Below the pieces are notes generated by a model. It was given only the letters and a program-made list of their open reading frames with translations. It did no database searches and was not told the origin of the DNA. A stretch of DNA of 37,784 bases from Alphaproteobacteria bacterium. Its GTDB lineage: Bacteria; Pseudomonadota; Alphaproteobacteria; Paracaedibacterales; VGCI01. Each line of letters starts with the position of its first letter. Position 1 is the stretch's first letter. The stretch spans positions 1-37,784 of the forward strand of contig JAIESE010000034.1 of assembly GCA_019746225.1 (NCBI GenBank). Reading direction: 5' to 3'. Position numbers and translations under genes: made by a program. Of this stretch, positions 22,843-31,058 are shown in pieces.

Positions 22843-22852
22843 GGATTATTTT

Positions 22853-23194
22853 TTAAGACGAGGATGGCTCAGCCAATTCAACGCGCCACATTTTCTCTAA
22901 ATTGTAAAAGGCGCGGACTTCTGGTCGGAAAAGATGCACGATGACATCGAAAGCATCAACCAAAACCCAGTCACACTGGGGCATACCTTCAATTGTTGAT
23001 TGAATGCCATAGGTTTTAAGCTCCACTTGAACCGCCTCAGCCATAGCGCCAACTTGGCGTGAGGATTGGCCACTGGCAATGATCATATAATCGGTAATGG
23101 ACGTCTTTCCGATGAGATTCAAAGTTACAACGTCTTCAGCCTTCTTATCATCCAAAATCTTTTCAATAATGGCACACATCTCAGCTGACGACAT
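22853..23194 (-). CDS. rsfS: Ribosomal silencing factor RsfS
   Basis: RsfS binds ribosomal protein L14 and blocks joining of the ribosomal subunits, slowing translation when nutrients run low. The 113-residue protein carries the family pattern DVVTLNLIGKTSITDYMIIASGQSSRQVGAMAE and then GMPQCDWVLVDAFDVIVHLFRPEVRAFYNLEKMW. The last block is close to the family consensus DWVL-D--DVVVH-F----R--Y-LE--W. The start ATG (23192-23194) is in a normal position. rsfS-rlmH is a common pair, with 10 bases between them. Upstream lies the rpsU terminator. Confidence 0.97.
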   Translation of the reverse strand: MSSAEMCAIIEKILDDKKAEDVVTLNLIGKTSITDYMIIASGQSSRQVGAMAEAVQVELKTYGIQSTIEGMPQCDWVLVDAFDVIVHLFRPEVRAFYNLEKMWRVELAEPSSS

Positions 23195-23274
23195 GTTCGG
23201 TTGTTGTATTCTCTTACTAATGACTGTTTCTCCCTATAGCATGCTGGGTTTTTAAGGCCAACACGATAATCGAT

Positions 23275-23305
23275 AAAAAAGGGGGACAAAGAAGCCCCCC
23301 TTTTT
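23275..23305 (-). terminator. Rho-independent terminator after rpsU
   Basis: Read on the minus strand, AAAAAGGGGG pairs with CCCCCTTTTT around a 9- to 10-base loop (GGGGG 23281-23285, CCCCCC 23295-23300). T and A runs lie on both sides, so it works in either direction. It follows the rpsU stop by about 30 bases. Confidence 0.92.
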
Positions 23306-23335
23306 CCTAATTTCACTTAAAAGAAAGGGATAAAT

Positions 23336-23539
23336 TTAATACCCTTCCCGTTCCAAGCGCTTGCGCATTAATTTCCGGAAACGGCGGACCGCTTCGGCCT
23401 TTTCTCGCGCACGGCGAATAGAAGGCTTTTCAAAGTGACGGCGCAATTTCATTTCTCTGTAAATTCCTTCACGCTGCATCTTTTTCTTCAAAACACGTAA
23501 CGCTTGGTCAATATTATTATCGCGTACATCGACTTTCAC
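23336..23539 (-). CDS. rpsU: 30S ribosomal protein S21
   Basis: Small-subunit ribosomal protein S21, 67 residues, highly basic. It starts with GTG (complement of 23537-23539), giving [25 protein letters not shown]; the first Val is read as fMet. An AAGGGAG ribosome site lies about 10 bases upstream. [33 protein letters not shown] is the typical helical C-terminal region. It is transcribed alone with a strong terminator downstream. Confidence 0.98.
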   Translation of the reverse strand: MKVDVRDNNIDQALRVLKKKMQREGIYREMKLRRHFEKPSIRRAREKAEAVRRFRKLMRKRLEREGY

Positions 23540-23619
23540 GAATCATCAACTCCCTTCCTTAAAATTTGGTTTATTCAACCATAAACAAAGCTTATAGCAT
23601 GATTTTTTTTCAAATACAA

Positions 23620-25302
23620 TCATCTCGCAACCATTAATCTTTGAGCCGCTGCCCGGGCTTCCACGGTTATTTCAGCCCCTGACAACATACGGGCAAGCTC
23701 ATCTTCCCGTTCCTGAACGCTTAAACAACGAACGGAAGTGCGCATATAGGGCCCCTGATCTTCCTTAAAGACCAAGAAGTGGGTATCCGCATAAGCTGCC
23801 AGCTGAGGAGAGTGGGTAATGCTTAAGACTTGAACATCGTGACTGAGCTTTTTGAGTCGCTCCCCAATGGCCGCCGCCACAGCCCCGCCGACGCCGGTGT
23901 CAATTTCGTCAAATATAATGGTTGGGATGGCTGACCTGCTGGCTAAGGCAACTTTTAAGGCCAGCATGAACCGGGCCAACTCTCCTCCTGAGGCTGATTT
24001 GCTCAAACTACAAAACTCTTGGCCTTTATTCATCACAACCATAAAATCAATACGATCAAGGCCAAATTCACCCCACTGGGTCTCACTCACTTCTGTTACC
24101 TGTACTTTGAATTGGGCTTGAGGGAGCATTAAGGCGGGTAATTCAGTCATCACGACTTGTTCTAGGATTTGAGCTCCTTCTAAGCGCTGTCGATGGAGAT
24201 CTAATGCTGTTGTATGATATAACGCTCGGGCGTCCGCCGCTGCCTTTGCATGTGCCGCTAACATGTCATTACTTTGGGCAAGAGAGGAGAGTTGCTCCAC
24301 CAGCTTATTTCGGAACGTAACCAAATCATCCCCCATCACCCCATATTTACGAGCCGCTGCCCGCAAGACATAAAGGCGCTCGTCAATCTCCAGGAGTCGT
24401 CGGGGCTGGTTAGCCAATTGTTCAGCTATTTCCTGAATTTGAGCGCTCGCTTCGACAACTTCCCCAACAGCGTGCTCTAAAGCTGCAATTGCTGCCTCAA
24501 CTTTCCCATTGCCTTGCCCTTGAACCCTTTGGAGGGACTTTACAGCCCCATGAAGGGCAGACTCAATAGGGGGTGTTTGTAAATGTCCTGTAGCATCTCG
24601 AATCGCCTCATTCAACTTGCCGATATGAGCCAGCTCTTCACGCTCCTTTAAAAGAATATCCTCTTCACCAGCCACAGGATTCAGTTTCTTTAATTCTTCG
24701 AGTTGAGTTTTCAAGAAATCTTCATTTTGGCGCACCATGGCAAGGTTGGATTCGGCTTCCTGCCATTGACGATGCTCTTGTTGCCAGGCGTGATAATGAA
24801 CCCGAACTGAGTCACGTAATGTTTGTACTTTGCTGAATTCGTCCAGCAAGAGTCGATAGGAAGTTGGATCAAGCAAACGGTCAAATTGACCATGAATTTC
24901 TAGAAGTGCATCTCCAAGTAGGCGCAGCAACCCAACACTCACCATCTGTTCATTGATAAAAGCACGACTCCGTCCTGAAGATGTCCCTGCTCGATTTAAG
25001 ATCCGTCGAAAAACGAGAATCTCTGGGCAAATTCCCCCCTCCTCCGCCAACCCATGTTCTTCAAGCAGTTGCGTCACATAAGAATTGTCTTTGATGGAAA
25101 ATTCGGCACTAACGACGGCTTGCTCCGCCCCTTGCCGAATAAGGGAAACATCTCCACGCATGCCCAAGGCCAAGCCCAATGCATCCAGCAAAATTGACTT
25201 TCCAGCGCCCGTTTCCCCTGTCAAAACACTCAAAGACGATTCCACACTTAAATGAAGAGTGTCAATCAATACGAGGTCTTTGATTGAAAGGCTTAAGAGC
25301 AT
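23620..25302 (-). CDS. recN: DNA repair protein RecN
   Basis: An SMC-like ATPase that acts at double-strand breaks, holding DNA for RecA-dependent repair. At 560 residues it is a normal RecN length. Walker A is GETGAGKSI (29-37), the central part (about 160-370) is the coiled-coil arm, the ABC signature is SASGGELARF near 437, and Walker B is TIIFDEIDTGVGG near 464. The D-loop and His switch follow (SITHSPQLAAYADTHF). The head domains are complete, so the gene looks functional. bamD lies 12 bases upstream, a linkage seen widely in alphaproteobacteria. No LexA box was identified upstream. Confidence 0.98.
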   Translation of the reverse strand: MLLSLSIKDLVLIDTLHLSVESSLSVLTGETGAGKSILLDALGLALGMRGDVSLIRQGAEQAVVSAEFSIKDNSYVTQLLEEHGLAEEGGICPEILVFRRILNRAGTSSGRSRAFINEQMVSVGLLRLLGDALLEIHGQFDRLLDPTSYRLLLDEFSKVQTLRDSVRVHYHAWQQEHRQWQEAESNLAMVRQNEDFLKTQLEELKKLNPVAGEEDILLKEREELAHIGKLNEAIRDATGHLQTPPIESALHGAVKSLQRVQGQGNGKVEAAIAALEHAVGEVVEASAQIQEIAEQLANQPRRLLEIDERLYVLRAAARKYGVMGDDLVTFRNKLVEQLSSLAQSNDMLAAHAKAAADARALYHTTALDLHRQRLEGAQILEQVVMTELPALMLPQAQFKVQVTEVSETQWGEFGLDRIDFMVVMNKGQEFCSLSKSASGGELARFMLALKVALASRSAIPTIIFDEIDTGVGGAVAAAIGERLKKLSHDVQVLSITHSPQLAAYADTHFLVFKEDQGPYMRTSVRCLSVQEREDELARMLSGAEITVEARAAAQRLMVAR

Positions 25303-25314
25303 TTCAGATACCGA

Positions 25315-26229
25315 TTATCCCTTAGGTTTCTTTTGAGGTGGCGCCTTCCCAATAGGCACCGGTGACTGAGTGAGTGGAGAACTATCTTCAATGGATTCAG
25401 CTGGCTTTTCCTTGCCTTTAGGACCCGTCCCCGGCTTTGGAGCCTGGCTCAACGCATCAGGAATTGTGTCGCGAATAAGCGAATAGGTATCTTCATACCA
25501 AGTGCTCCCTGGATAATTGTAGCCCAAAATGGCGGCTGTCTTCTGGGCTTGGTCAAGAATTCCCAAAGCCAAATAGCATTCGACGATACGATGCAACGCT
25601 TCAGGGGTATGAGAGGTTGACTGAAAACCCTCCACAACATTTTTAAATCGATTGAGAGCGGCTAAATAGGCTTGTTGCTTCAAATAATAACGACCAACAT
25701 CCATTTCTTTGCCGGCTAAGTGGTCCCGAATAAGATCCGTCTTGAGCCTTGCATCTTTTCCATAAGGGCTCGCGGAATAACGGCGCGTTACTTCTTCAAA
25801 TGCCCTCAATGCATCTTCCGTTGTTTTTTGATCCCGTTCGATCATGGGGACTTGCTCATAATAACAAATACCAACCATATAATAGGCGTAGGCGATATAT
25901 TCATGTCCCGGGTGAAGCTGGATGAAAACATTGTAGTTCTCAATCGCATCATCATATTTTTTCGCCTGATAGTATGAATACGCAGCCATTAACAAGGATT
26001 TTGGGGCCAACGCAGAATAAGGATGTTGACGTTCCACTTCCACGAAAGCAAGAGCAGCGCGGCTATAACTGCCGTTTTCAAGATAATCCATGGCTTGGTT
26101 GTAAAGAGTTTCAACCGGTTGTTCGACAAATGTTTCCTCTGAATCAGAACAGCCCGTTTGCAAAAGCAACGGACAAACACACAGGAGAAGGGCTATAGAC
26201 ATACCTTTTATTGCTTTATTAAGTTGCAT
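25315..26229 (-). CDS. bamD: Outer-membrane assembly lipoprotein BamD
   Basis: BamD is the essential TPR lipoprotein of the BAM complex, which inserts beta-barrels into the outer membrane; it faces the periplasm. The 304-residue precursor has a lipobox with Cys27 (LLQTGC). TPR-like helices run from about 40 to 255, with the family segments ALAFVEVERQHPYSALAPKS, YDDAIENYNVFIQLHPGHEYIAYAYYM and RRYSASPYGKDA. The C-terminal 40 residues are a Pro/Lys/Gly-rich tail (GTGPKGKEKP, PPQKKPKG), longer than in E. coli BamD. It is the first gene of a bamD-recN unit with 12 bases between genes. Its clients would include the barrels encoded at 14083-20031. Confidence 0.96.
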   Translation of the reverse strand: MQLNKAIKGMSIALLLCVCPLLLQTGCSDSEETFVEQPVETLYNQAMDYLENGSYSRAALAFVEVERQHPYSALAPKSLLMAAYSYYQAKKYDDAIENYNVFIQLHPGHEYIAYAYYMVGICYYEQVPMIERDQKTTEDALRAFEEVTRRYSASPYGKDARLKTDLIRDHLAGKEMDVGRYYLKQQAYLAALNRFKNVVEGFQSTSHTPEALHRIVECYLALGILDQAQKTAAILGYNYPGSTWYEDTYSLIRDTIPDALSQAPKPGTGPKGKEKPAESIEDSSPLTQSPVPIGKAPPQKKPKG

Positions 26230-26398
26230 AATCTTTCCTTAAATGACAGGATATAAAAAATCTGTCCCCACCATAGCATAACCCCACCCTGAACATAAAC
26301 CTTGATTTTGTGGGCCCAAAACCCGGGCAGAATTGCGAGATATGTCGGTCTAACCCCTTATACCTGATATATGTTTATGTTCTTATTCAATATGTTAG

Positions 26399-26435
26399 GT
26401 CATCGCGAGAAGCGCATACGACGTGGCGATCCATG
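26399..26435. repeat. Dispersed palindromic repeat fragment
   Basis: GTCATCGCGAGAAGCGC, then ACGTGGCGATCCATG, resembles the arm of the inverted repeat at 36981-37019 (GTCATTGCGAGGAGCG, then GAAGCAATCCAGG). The inner halves, CATCGCGA and GGCGATCC-type ends, can partly pair. This family of short repeats is widespread in bacterial genomes, especially host-associated alphaproteobacteria. Confidence 0.55.
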
Positions 26436-26536
26436 TATTCAATGTTCCTTGAAGAGTACAATATGCATAAAAAATCAAATACATGAATTACCCATAATTA
26501 GGGAAAATGGGGAATAGAATATTGTCCTATACCCCC

Positions 26537-26565
26537 TTGAAAAAGACGGCCGTACTCAATATGGT
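26537..26565 (+). promoter_or_regulatory. Candidate sigma-70 promoter of the cyd operon
   Basis: TTGAAA (26537-26542) and TATGGT (26560-26565) are separated by exactly 17 bases and lie about 40 bases upstream of the cydP start. Both hexamers differ little from consensus, and the position fits the operon's first gene. Confidence 0.5.
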
Positions 26566-26604
26566 AAATTTAATTATAATTTTTTGGGAATTCTGACAGG
26601 CCCC

Positions 26605-26778
26605 ATGCCAAAAACTTATCGCCGTGACTTGATCGTTCTATTTATCGGGAAACTTATTTTGTTGATCAGCTTATTCTTAGCCTGTTTCTCCCCGAAAAAC
26701 CGCCCTGTGATTGGTCCTTCGCAAATGACTGGCTCCCTATTAAACCTCCCTGAGAAAGCACCCCATGCTGGAACTTGA
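26605..26778 (+). CDS. cydP: CydP-like small subunit of cytochrome bd oxidase
   Basis: A 57-residue single-pass membrane protein. MPKTYRRDLIVLFIGKLILL begins with a basic stretch and runs into a hydrophobic segment (about 9-28), then FSPKNRP and a polar tail. This is the layout of CydP, a short protein encoded directly upstream of cydA in many proteobacteria. The stop overlaps the cydA start region by 14 bases, so translation is coupled. The ATG at 26605 is preferred to a TTG at 26584. The ribosome site (ACAGG) is weak. The assignment rests on position, size and overall pattern. Confidence 0.75.
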   Translation: MPKTYRRDLIVLFIGKLILLISLFLACFSPKNRPVIGPSQMTGSLLNLPEKAPHAGT

Positions 26779-28297
26779 TGTCGCCCAACTATCACGCTTA
26801 CAATTTGGCCTCACGGCTCTATACCATTTTCTGTTTGTCCCCTTAACGATCGGGCTTGCCTTGCTCCTAGCTATCATGGAAAGCGTCTACGTCATGACGA
26901 ATCGGGAGATTTGGCGTCAAATGACCAAGTTCTGGGGACTGCTTTTCGGCATTAACTTTGCCATGGGGGTGGCCACTGGAATTACCATGGAATTCCAATT
27001 TGGCACCAACTGGGCCTACTACTCTCACTATGTTGGGGATATCTTTGGTGCCCCTCTTGCCATCGAGGGGCTCATGGCCTTCTTCCTCGAAGCCACATTC
27101 GTTGGGCTGTTCTTCTTTGGGTGGGATCGCTTAACCAAAATTGGGCATTTAAGTGTCACCTGGCTTTTGGCCATCGGCTCCAACCTCTCGGCTTTTTGGA
27201 TTCTCGTAGCCAATGCTTGGATGCAGAATCCCGTAGGATCCCAATTCAATTATCAGACCATGCGTATGGAAATGACCTCTTTCTATGACGTGATTTTTAA
27301 TCCGGTTGCTCAGTCTAAATTCGTTCACACGGTTAGTGCCTGCTATGTCACTGGCGCGGTTTTTGTCATGGCGATTAGCGCTTATTACCTGCTTCGGGGT
27401 CGCCACGCTGACCTTGCAAAACGGTCAATGACGGTTGCTGCAAGTTTTGGCTTGGCTTCGGCCTTATCGGTTGTGGTATTGGGAGATGAAAGCGGCTACA
27501 CCGCCTCTCAAAACCAAAAGATGAAGCTAGCCGCCATCGAAGCCATGTGGGAAACGGAGCCTGCCCCTGCTGGATTCACGATATTTGGGATCCCAGACCT
27601 TGTCACCCATCGCAACAATTATGAAGTGAAGGTCCCTTGGATGTTGGGGCTCATCGCCACCCGCACGGTGGACACGCCGCTCCCAGGAATCAAAGACCTT
27701 GTAGCGCAAGCCCACACGCGAATCCGCAACGGCATGATTGCTTATGAGGCGCTCTATAAACTGCGTCAAACCAAGGCGGCGCCGGATCCTCAAACGTTGG
27801 CACTGTTTAATCAACACCAGCATGATCTCGGCTACGGCCTCCTTCTCAAGCGCTATACGCCAACGGTTTCGGATGCAACGGACGCACAAATCTCAAAGGC
27901 GGCCTGGGATACAGTTCCTAATATCATACCCTTGTTCTGGTCTTTCCGATTCATGGTCGGCATTGGATTTTTTCTCATCGCTTTCTTTATGACGGCATTT
28001 TACCTCTCCTCTAAGAGACGTCTTGAACAAAACCGGTGGTTCTTAAGGCTCTCTTTTCTTGTGCTGCCCCTTCCCTGGATTGCCTCTGAGCTGGGATGGA
28101 TCGTCGCCGAGCATGGCCGCCAGCCTTGGGCCATCGAAGGCATTTTGCCCACAAACCTTGGCGTCTCAAGCATAACCTCCGGGCAGGTGTGGTTTAGCCT
28201 CATCGGATTTGTGGTCTTTTACACCCTTCTTGCCATCATCGATGTTTTCTTAATGATCAAGTATATTAGATTAGGTCCTGTCGAGGAGTACGCATGA
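26765..28297 (+). CDS. cydA: Cytochrome bd ubiquinol oxidase subunit I
   Basis: Haem-carrying subunit of the high-affinity quinol oxidase in the inner membrane, which reduces oxygen to water without proton pumping. At 510 residues it is a normal CydA length. His21 in LYHFLFVPLTIGL matches the E. coli His19 haem ligand, a His near 187 (KFVHTVSACYVTG) matches His186, and a Met near 396 (FRFMVGIG) matches Met393. The quinol-site motif GRQPW is near 452 in AEHGRQPWAIEGILPT. The stop overlaps the cydB start (ATGA). This oxidase would support respiration at low oxygen, as expected inside host cells or sediments. Confidence 0.98.
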   Translation: MLELDVAQLSRLQFGLTALYHFLFVPLTIGLALLLAIMESVYVMTNREIWRQMTKFWGLLFGINFAMGVATGITMEFQFGTNWAYYSHYVGDIFGAPLAIEGLMAFFLEATFVGLFFFGWDRLTKIGHLSVTWLLAIGSNLSAFWILVANAWMQNPVGSQFNYQTMRMEMTSFYDVIFNPVAQSKFVHTVSACYVTGAVFVMAISAYYLLRGRHADLAKRSMTVAASFGLASALSVVVLGDESGYTASQNQKMKLAAIEAMWETEPAPAGFTIFGIPDLVTHRNNYEVKVPWMLGLIATRTVDTPLPGIKDLVAQAHTRIRNGMIAYEALYKLRQTKAAPDPQTLALFNQHQHDLGYGLLLKRYTPTVSDATDAQISKAAWDTVPNIIPLFWSFRFMVGIGFFLIAFFMTAFYLSSKRRLEQNRWFLRLSFLVLPLPWIASELGWIVAEHGRQPWAIEGILPTNLGVSSITSGQVWFSLIGFVVFYTLLAIIDVFLMIKYIRLGPVEEYA

Positions 28298-29445
28298 TTC
28301 ACACCCTTATTGACTATGAAACCCTTCGGTTGATTTGGTGGGCTCTTCTCGGTGTGTTGCTGATTGGATTTGCCATTATGGATGGGTTTGACATGGGCGT
28401 TGCCATGCTCTTACCCTTCACCGCCAAAACAGATGGAGAGCGGCGGGTGGCGATCAATTGCATAGCGCCTGTGTGGGAAGGGAACCAGGTTTGGTTTATC
28501 CTCGGGGGTGGCGCTATTTTTGCTGCCTGGCCGCTTGTCTATGCCGCGGCTTTCTCTGGATTTTATGGCGCGATGTTTTTGGTGCTGGTTGCCCTTATCT
28601 TGAGACCCGTAGGATTTAAGTTTCGCAGTAAGGTCGAAAATCCCACCTGGCGCGCGCTTTGGGATTGGGCGTTGTTCATCGGGGGTTTTGTTCCCTCTCT
28701 TGTTTTTGGGATTGCTTTTGGCAATATCTTGAAAGGTGTCCCTTTTCACTTTGATGACACGTTACATACTTTTTATACAGGCAGTTTCCTTGACCTCTTG
28801 ACCCCATTTCCCTTGATCTGTGGATTGTTGAGTGTGAGTCTTTTTACCATGCATGGCGCAACCTACCTTGCTTTAAAGACCCATGATCCCATTTCCTCAA
28901 GAGCAAGAATTGCAGGAGTTCGAGCCTCCCTCTTGACCATGATCTTCTTTACCGTGGGATGGATATTCTTGAAGAACGGATGGGTTGAGGGCTTTCGTCT
29001 TCTGGAAAATGCAGGCACAGGGGCCCCTTCCAACCCTTTGACCAAAAGTGTTATCCAGGAATCTGGGGCATGGCTCAACAATTATGCGCTGTACCCCTGG
29101 ACGTGGACGGCGCCTGTTCTTGGCTATGGGGGAGCTGCGTTGACTGCCGTATTACTTCTCCTCAAACAGCCAGGGAAAGCCTTCATCACGAGTGCTTTTG
29201 CTCAAAGCGGTGTCATTGCGACGGCAGGTTTGAGCCTTTTCCCCTTTATTCTTCCCTCTTCCTCTCACCCGAACAGCAGCTTGATGGTGTGGGATGCCTC
29301 ATCCAGCCACATGACTTTGTTCTTGATGTTGGTTGCGGTCATCATTTTTATGCCCTTGATTTTGATCTACACCGCTTGGGTATTTAGGGTCATGCGCGGT
29401 AAAGTGACGGAAGAAGCCGTGGTTGCGAACAAGCAGATGTATTAA
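28294..29445 (+). CDS. cydB: Cytochrome bd ubiquinol oxidase subunit II
   Basis: The second large subunit of the bd oxidase, 383 residues with about nine membrane helices. Typical CydB sequences are GFAIMDGFDMGVAMLLPF near the first helix and PVWEGNQVWFILGGGAIFAAWPLVYA after it. Later come LILRPVGFKFRSK and TMHGATYLALKT. Translation is coupled to cydA through a four-base overlap. The C-terminal tail is short and charged. It is followed after ten bases by cydX. Confidence 0.98.
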   Translation: MIHTLIDYETLRLIWWALLGVLLIGFAIMDGFDMGVAMLLPFTAKTDGERRVAINCIAPVWEGNQVWFILGGGAIFAAWPLVYAAAFSGFYGAMFLVLVALILRPVGFKFRSKVENPTWRALWDWALFIGGFVPSLVFGIAFGNILKGVPFHFDDTLHTFYTGSFLDLLTPFPLICGLLSVSLFTMHGATYLALKTHDPISSRARIAGVRASLLTMIFFTVGWIFLKNGWVEGFRLLENAGTGAPSNPLTKSVIQESGAWLNNYALYPWTWTAPVLGYGGAALTAVLLLLKQPGKAFITSAFAQSGVIATAGLSLFPFILPSSSHPNSSLMVWDASSSHMTLFLMLVAVIIFMPLILIYTAWVFRVMRGKVTEEAVVANKQMY

Positions 29446-29455
29446 GGAGACTTGG

Positions 29456-29554
29456 ATGTGGTACTTTAGTTGGGTTTTAGGCTTAGGGCTGGCCTGTTGT
29501 TTTGCCATCTTGAATGCCATGTGGCTTGAACTCGATGAGTCGGACTCTAAATGA
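29456..29554 (+). CDS. cydX: Cytochrome bd oxidase small subunit CydX
   Basis: A 32-residue single-pass membrane peptide beginning MWYFSWVLGLGLACCF and continuing to AMWLELDES. The Met-Trp-Tyr-Phe-x-Trp-hLG-hhLA pattern and the acidic tail are diagnostic for CydX, which stabilises the haem groups of CydAB. AAGGAG lies 7-12 bases upstream of the ATG, directly after the cydB stop. Its stop overlaps the ybgE start as ATGA. It is short enough to be missed by gene finders with a length cut-off. Confidence 0.93.
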   Translation: MWYFSWVLGLGLACCFAILNAMWLELDESDSK

Positions 29555-29799
29555 TATCTCGCCTCATTTCTTTAACCATGGCCATCGGGCTCAGTTTGAC
29601 CCTCCTGTTTGCCGCGCCCTTATTTGCGGATAAAATTCAAGGAGCTGGACGGGGCATATTGATGCTGGGTCTGATCGGCATCTCCGGTGGCTTTGTCCAT
29701 GGGGTCGGCTTTGAGCCGCGCAGCATCTTCTTCAAGTTTTTGTTTAACCCCTGGATTTCCCGAATTTTAATGGCGTGTACACTGTTTTTTTATTGGTAG
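29551..29799 (+). CDS. ybgE: Cyd operon protein YbgE
   Basis: An 82-residue membrane protein with three hydrophobic segments (about 5-25, 36-52 and 68-82). GGFVHGVGFEPRSIFFKFLFNPW matches the YbgE pattern HGVGF-PR---R-LF-P, which usually reads LFSP. YbgE genes typically close cyd operons; their exact function is not established. The start overlaps the cydX stop by one base step (ATGA). No clear T-rich terminator follows, but a long hairpin lies 55 bases downstream. Confidence 0.88.
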   Translation: MISRLISLTMAIGLSLTLLFAAPLFADKIQGAGRGILMLGLIGISGGFVHGVGFEPRSIFFKFLFNPWISRILMACTLFFYW

Positions 29800-29852
29800 C
29801 TAACATATCCTATGAGTCCGTCTGGACGGTTATCTGGGTACAAAACCCTGTA

Positions 29853-29881
29853 TTTACCTCTCCCACAAAGGGAGAGGTAAA
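29853..29881. repeat. Perfect 12-bp hairpin after the cyd operon
   Basis: TTTACCTCTCCC (29853-29864) pairs perfectly with GGGAGAGGTAAA (29870-29881) around ACAAA. No U-run follows, so it may be an mRNA 3'-end stabiliser, a rho-related end or a dispersed repeat rather than a classical terminator. The core CTCTCCCACAAAGGGAGAG resembles short hairpins common in bacterial intergenic regions. Confidence 0.7.
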
Positions 29882-30020
29882 ATAGCCGCTTTTCCCCCAC
29901 AAAGCACAACTCAATTGCAAAATTATATCTCCTCCCCAGATTCCCTCTCATTAATAATTATTTAATCCCTTTTAGGCGAGAATGGGACATCGAACCATTT
30001 ATTTTAAGGGAGTTATTCAC

Positions 30021-31022
30021 ATGTTAAAGAAAGCACTACTCGCCAGCATCACAGCGATTACACTTAACCCGACAAATGCCGGTCAAGCAGCTCCACACCC
30101 GGCTGGGGCTCCACACCAGGCGGGACACCCTCACGCAGGACACCCTGGGGCTCCTCATGTTGTTGGGCACCACGAAATAGACTGCCCGCCGGGTTACAGG
30201 AAAGTGATCAAAATCATTGAGGGAAAGGAAAGCATTATCTATGAACTCGATGGAACGGTCCTTATTCATTCTGGTCATGGAGGTACAACCTCAACAACGA
30301 CGACCACAACACATCATGATGGTGGTGACTTGCCTGTGAAGCCTAGTTCCAAGCTTGACATTACAGCTGAAATGGAAGAACAAGAAAATTTGAGAAAGGA
30401 ACTTGAGTTACATGGGATCACCAGCATCTTTGTAAGACGCGGAAAATCTGAATCAGGTAAACAATATTCCGGCGACAAATATCCCCATGGAGTCTATTTC
30501 TTTGAAACGTCAGAGGACGATGGAACTGGAAAAATGAAGGCATTGAAAGTGCCTGGCTGGAAACTGGATTCAACGGTCAAGATAAAAGAAAACCTAAAAC
30601 AAAGAGGTAAGACGACGGCTGGACAAAAAGCAGCTGCAGAAAAGCTTAGTAAACAGAAACAAAAACCCGTCGAAGCTGTTGTAAAAGCTGAAAGTCCTGG
30701 AGGCATTCCAGCAGACTCACTGTCAACCACAGCAAATCCGACAACCGTTAAAACACGTGCTAAAGCACCGACAAGCATCACCCTTCCAGGTGGCGGTGGC
30801 ACTCGTGAGTCTTCCAAAGGTACAGTGAACGTTGCTCAAACAGGGTTAACAGGCGGACCCGCTCCGAAAGTTGACACCTCCGAAACAATGGCAGCGGTTG
30901 CACCGCCTTCCCAAGAAACGGCAGCTGTACCTGGAGCGATTCCACCAGCACCACCGCCTCCGCCACCCGCTAACGTTCCAGGTCAAAAGGCAGCGGAACC
31001 TGCAGTTACGCCGGCTGGTTAG
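30021..31022 (+). CDS. Exported His/Pro-rich protein of unknown function
   Basis: A 333-residue protein with a signal peptide of about 20-25 residues (MLKKALLASITAITLNPTNA). The ATG at 30021 follows AAGGGAG by 8 bases and is preferred to an upstream in-frame ATG at 29982. The mature N-terminus is His/Pro/Gly/Ala-rich (HPAGAPHQAGHPHAGHPG, then HHE), a possible metal-binding tract. A short ordered domain follows (about 53-195), with DCPPGYRKVIKIIEGKESI and ITSIFVRRGKSESGKQYSG. A Lys/Ala/Gln region comes next, and then a Pro/Ala/Thr-rich tail ending APPPPPPPANVPG. No family was recognised. The next exported repeat gene begins 36 bases later on the same strand. A periplasmic or surface role is likely; anything more is guesswork. 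Confidence 0.75.
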   Translation: MLKKALLASITAITLNPTNAGQAAPHPAGAPHQAGHPHAGHPGAPHVVGHHEIDCPPGYRKVIKIIEGKESIIYELDGTVLIHSGHGGTTSTTTTTTHHDGGDLPVKPSSKLDITAEMEEQENLRKELELHGITSIFVRRGKSESGKQYSGDKYPHGVYFFETSEDDGTGKMKALKVPGWKLDSTVKIKENLKQRGKTTAGQKAAAEKLSKQKQKPVEAVVKAESPGGIPADSLSTTANPTTVKTRAKAPTSITLPGGGGTRESSKGTVNVAQTGLTGGPAPKVDTSETMAAVAPPSQETAAVPGAIPPAPPPPPPANVPGQKAAEPAVTPAG

Positions 31023-31058
31023 CTTGTTCAATAGGGAACTTTAACATTTGGATGAACA

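Larger units (their letters stand above)
26230..26604 (+). other. 375-base divergent intergenic region, bamD to cydP
   Basis: It lies between divergently transcribed bamD and cydP and must hold both promoters. A cydP promoter candidate is at 26537-26565. A partial palindromic repeat related to the one at 36984-37108 sits at 26399-26435. A GC-rich near-palindrome (GGGCCC/CCCGGG) lies near 26311-26327. I found no clear FNR or ArcA box and no gene. Confidence 0.5.

Noticed and set aside
26230..26604. FNR/ArcA box for cyd regulation
   Set aside because: No stretch close enough to TTGAT-N4-ATCAA was found; the nearest TTGATC lies inside cydP and lacks a partner half.
27527..27889. 120-codon minus-strand frame
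   Set aside because: Antisense to cydA, which is complete.
30494..30817. 107-codon minus-strand frame in the exported protein gene
   Set aside because: Shadow of a low-complexity gene; no ribosome site.
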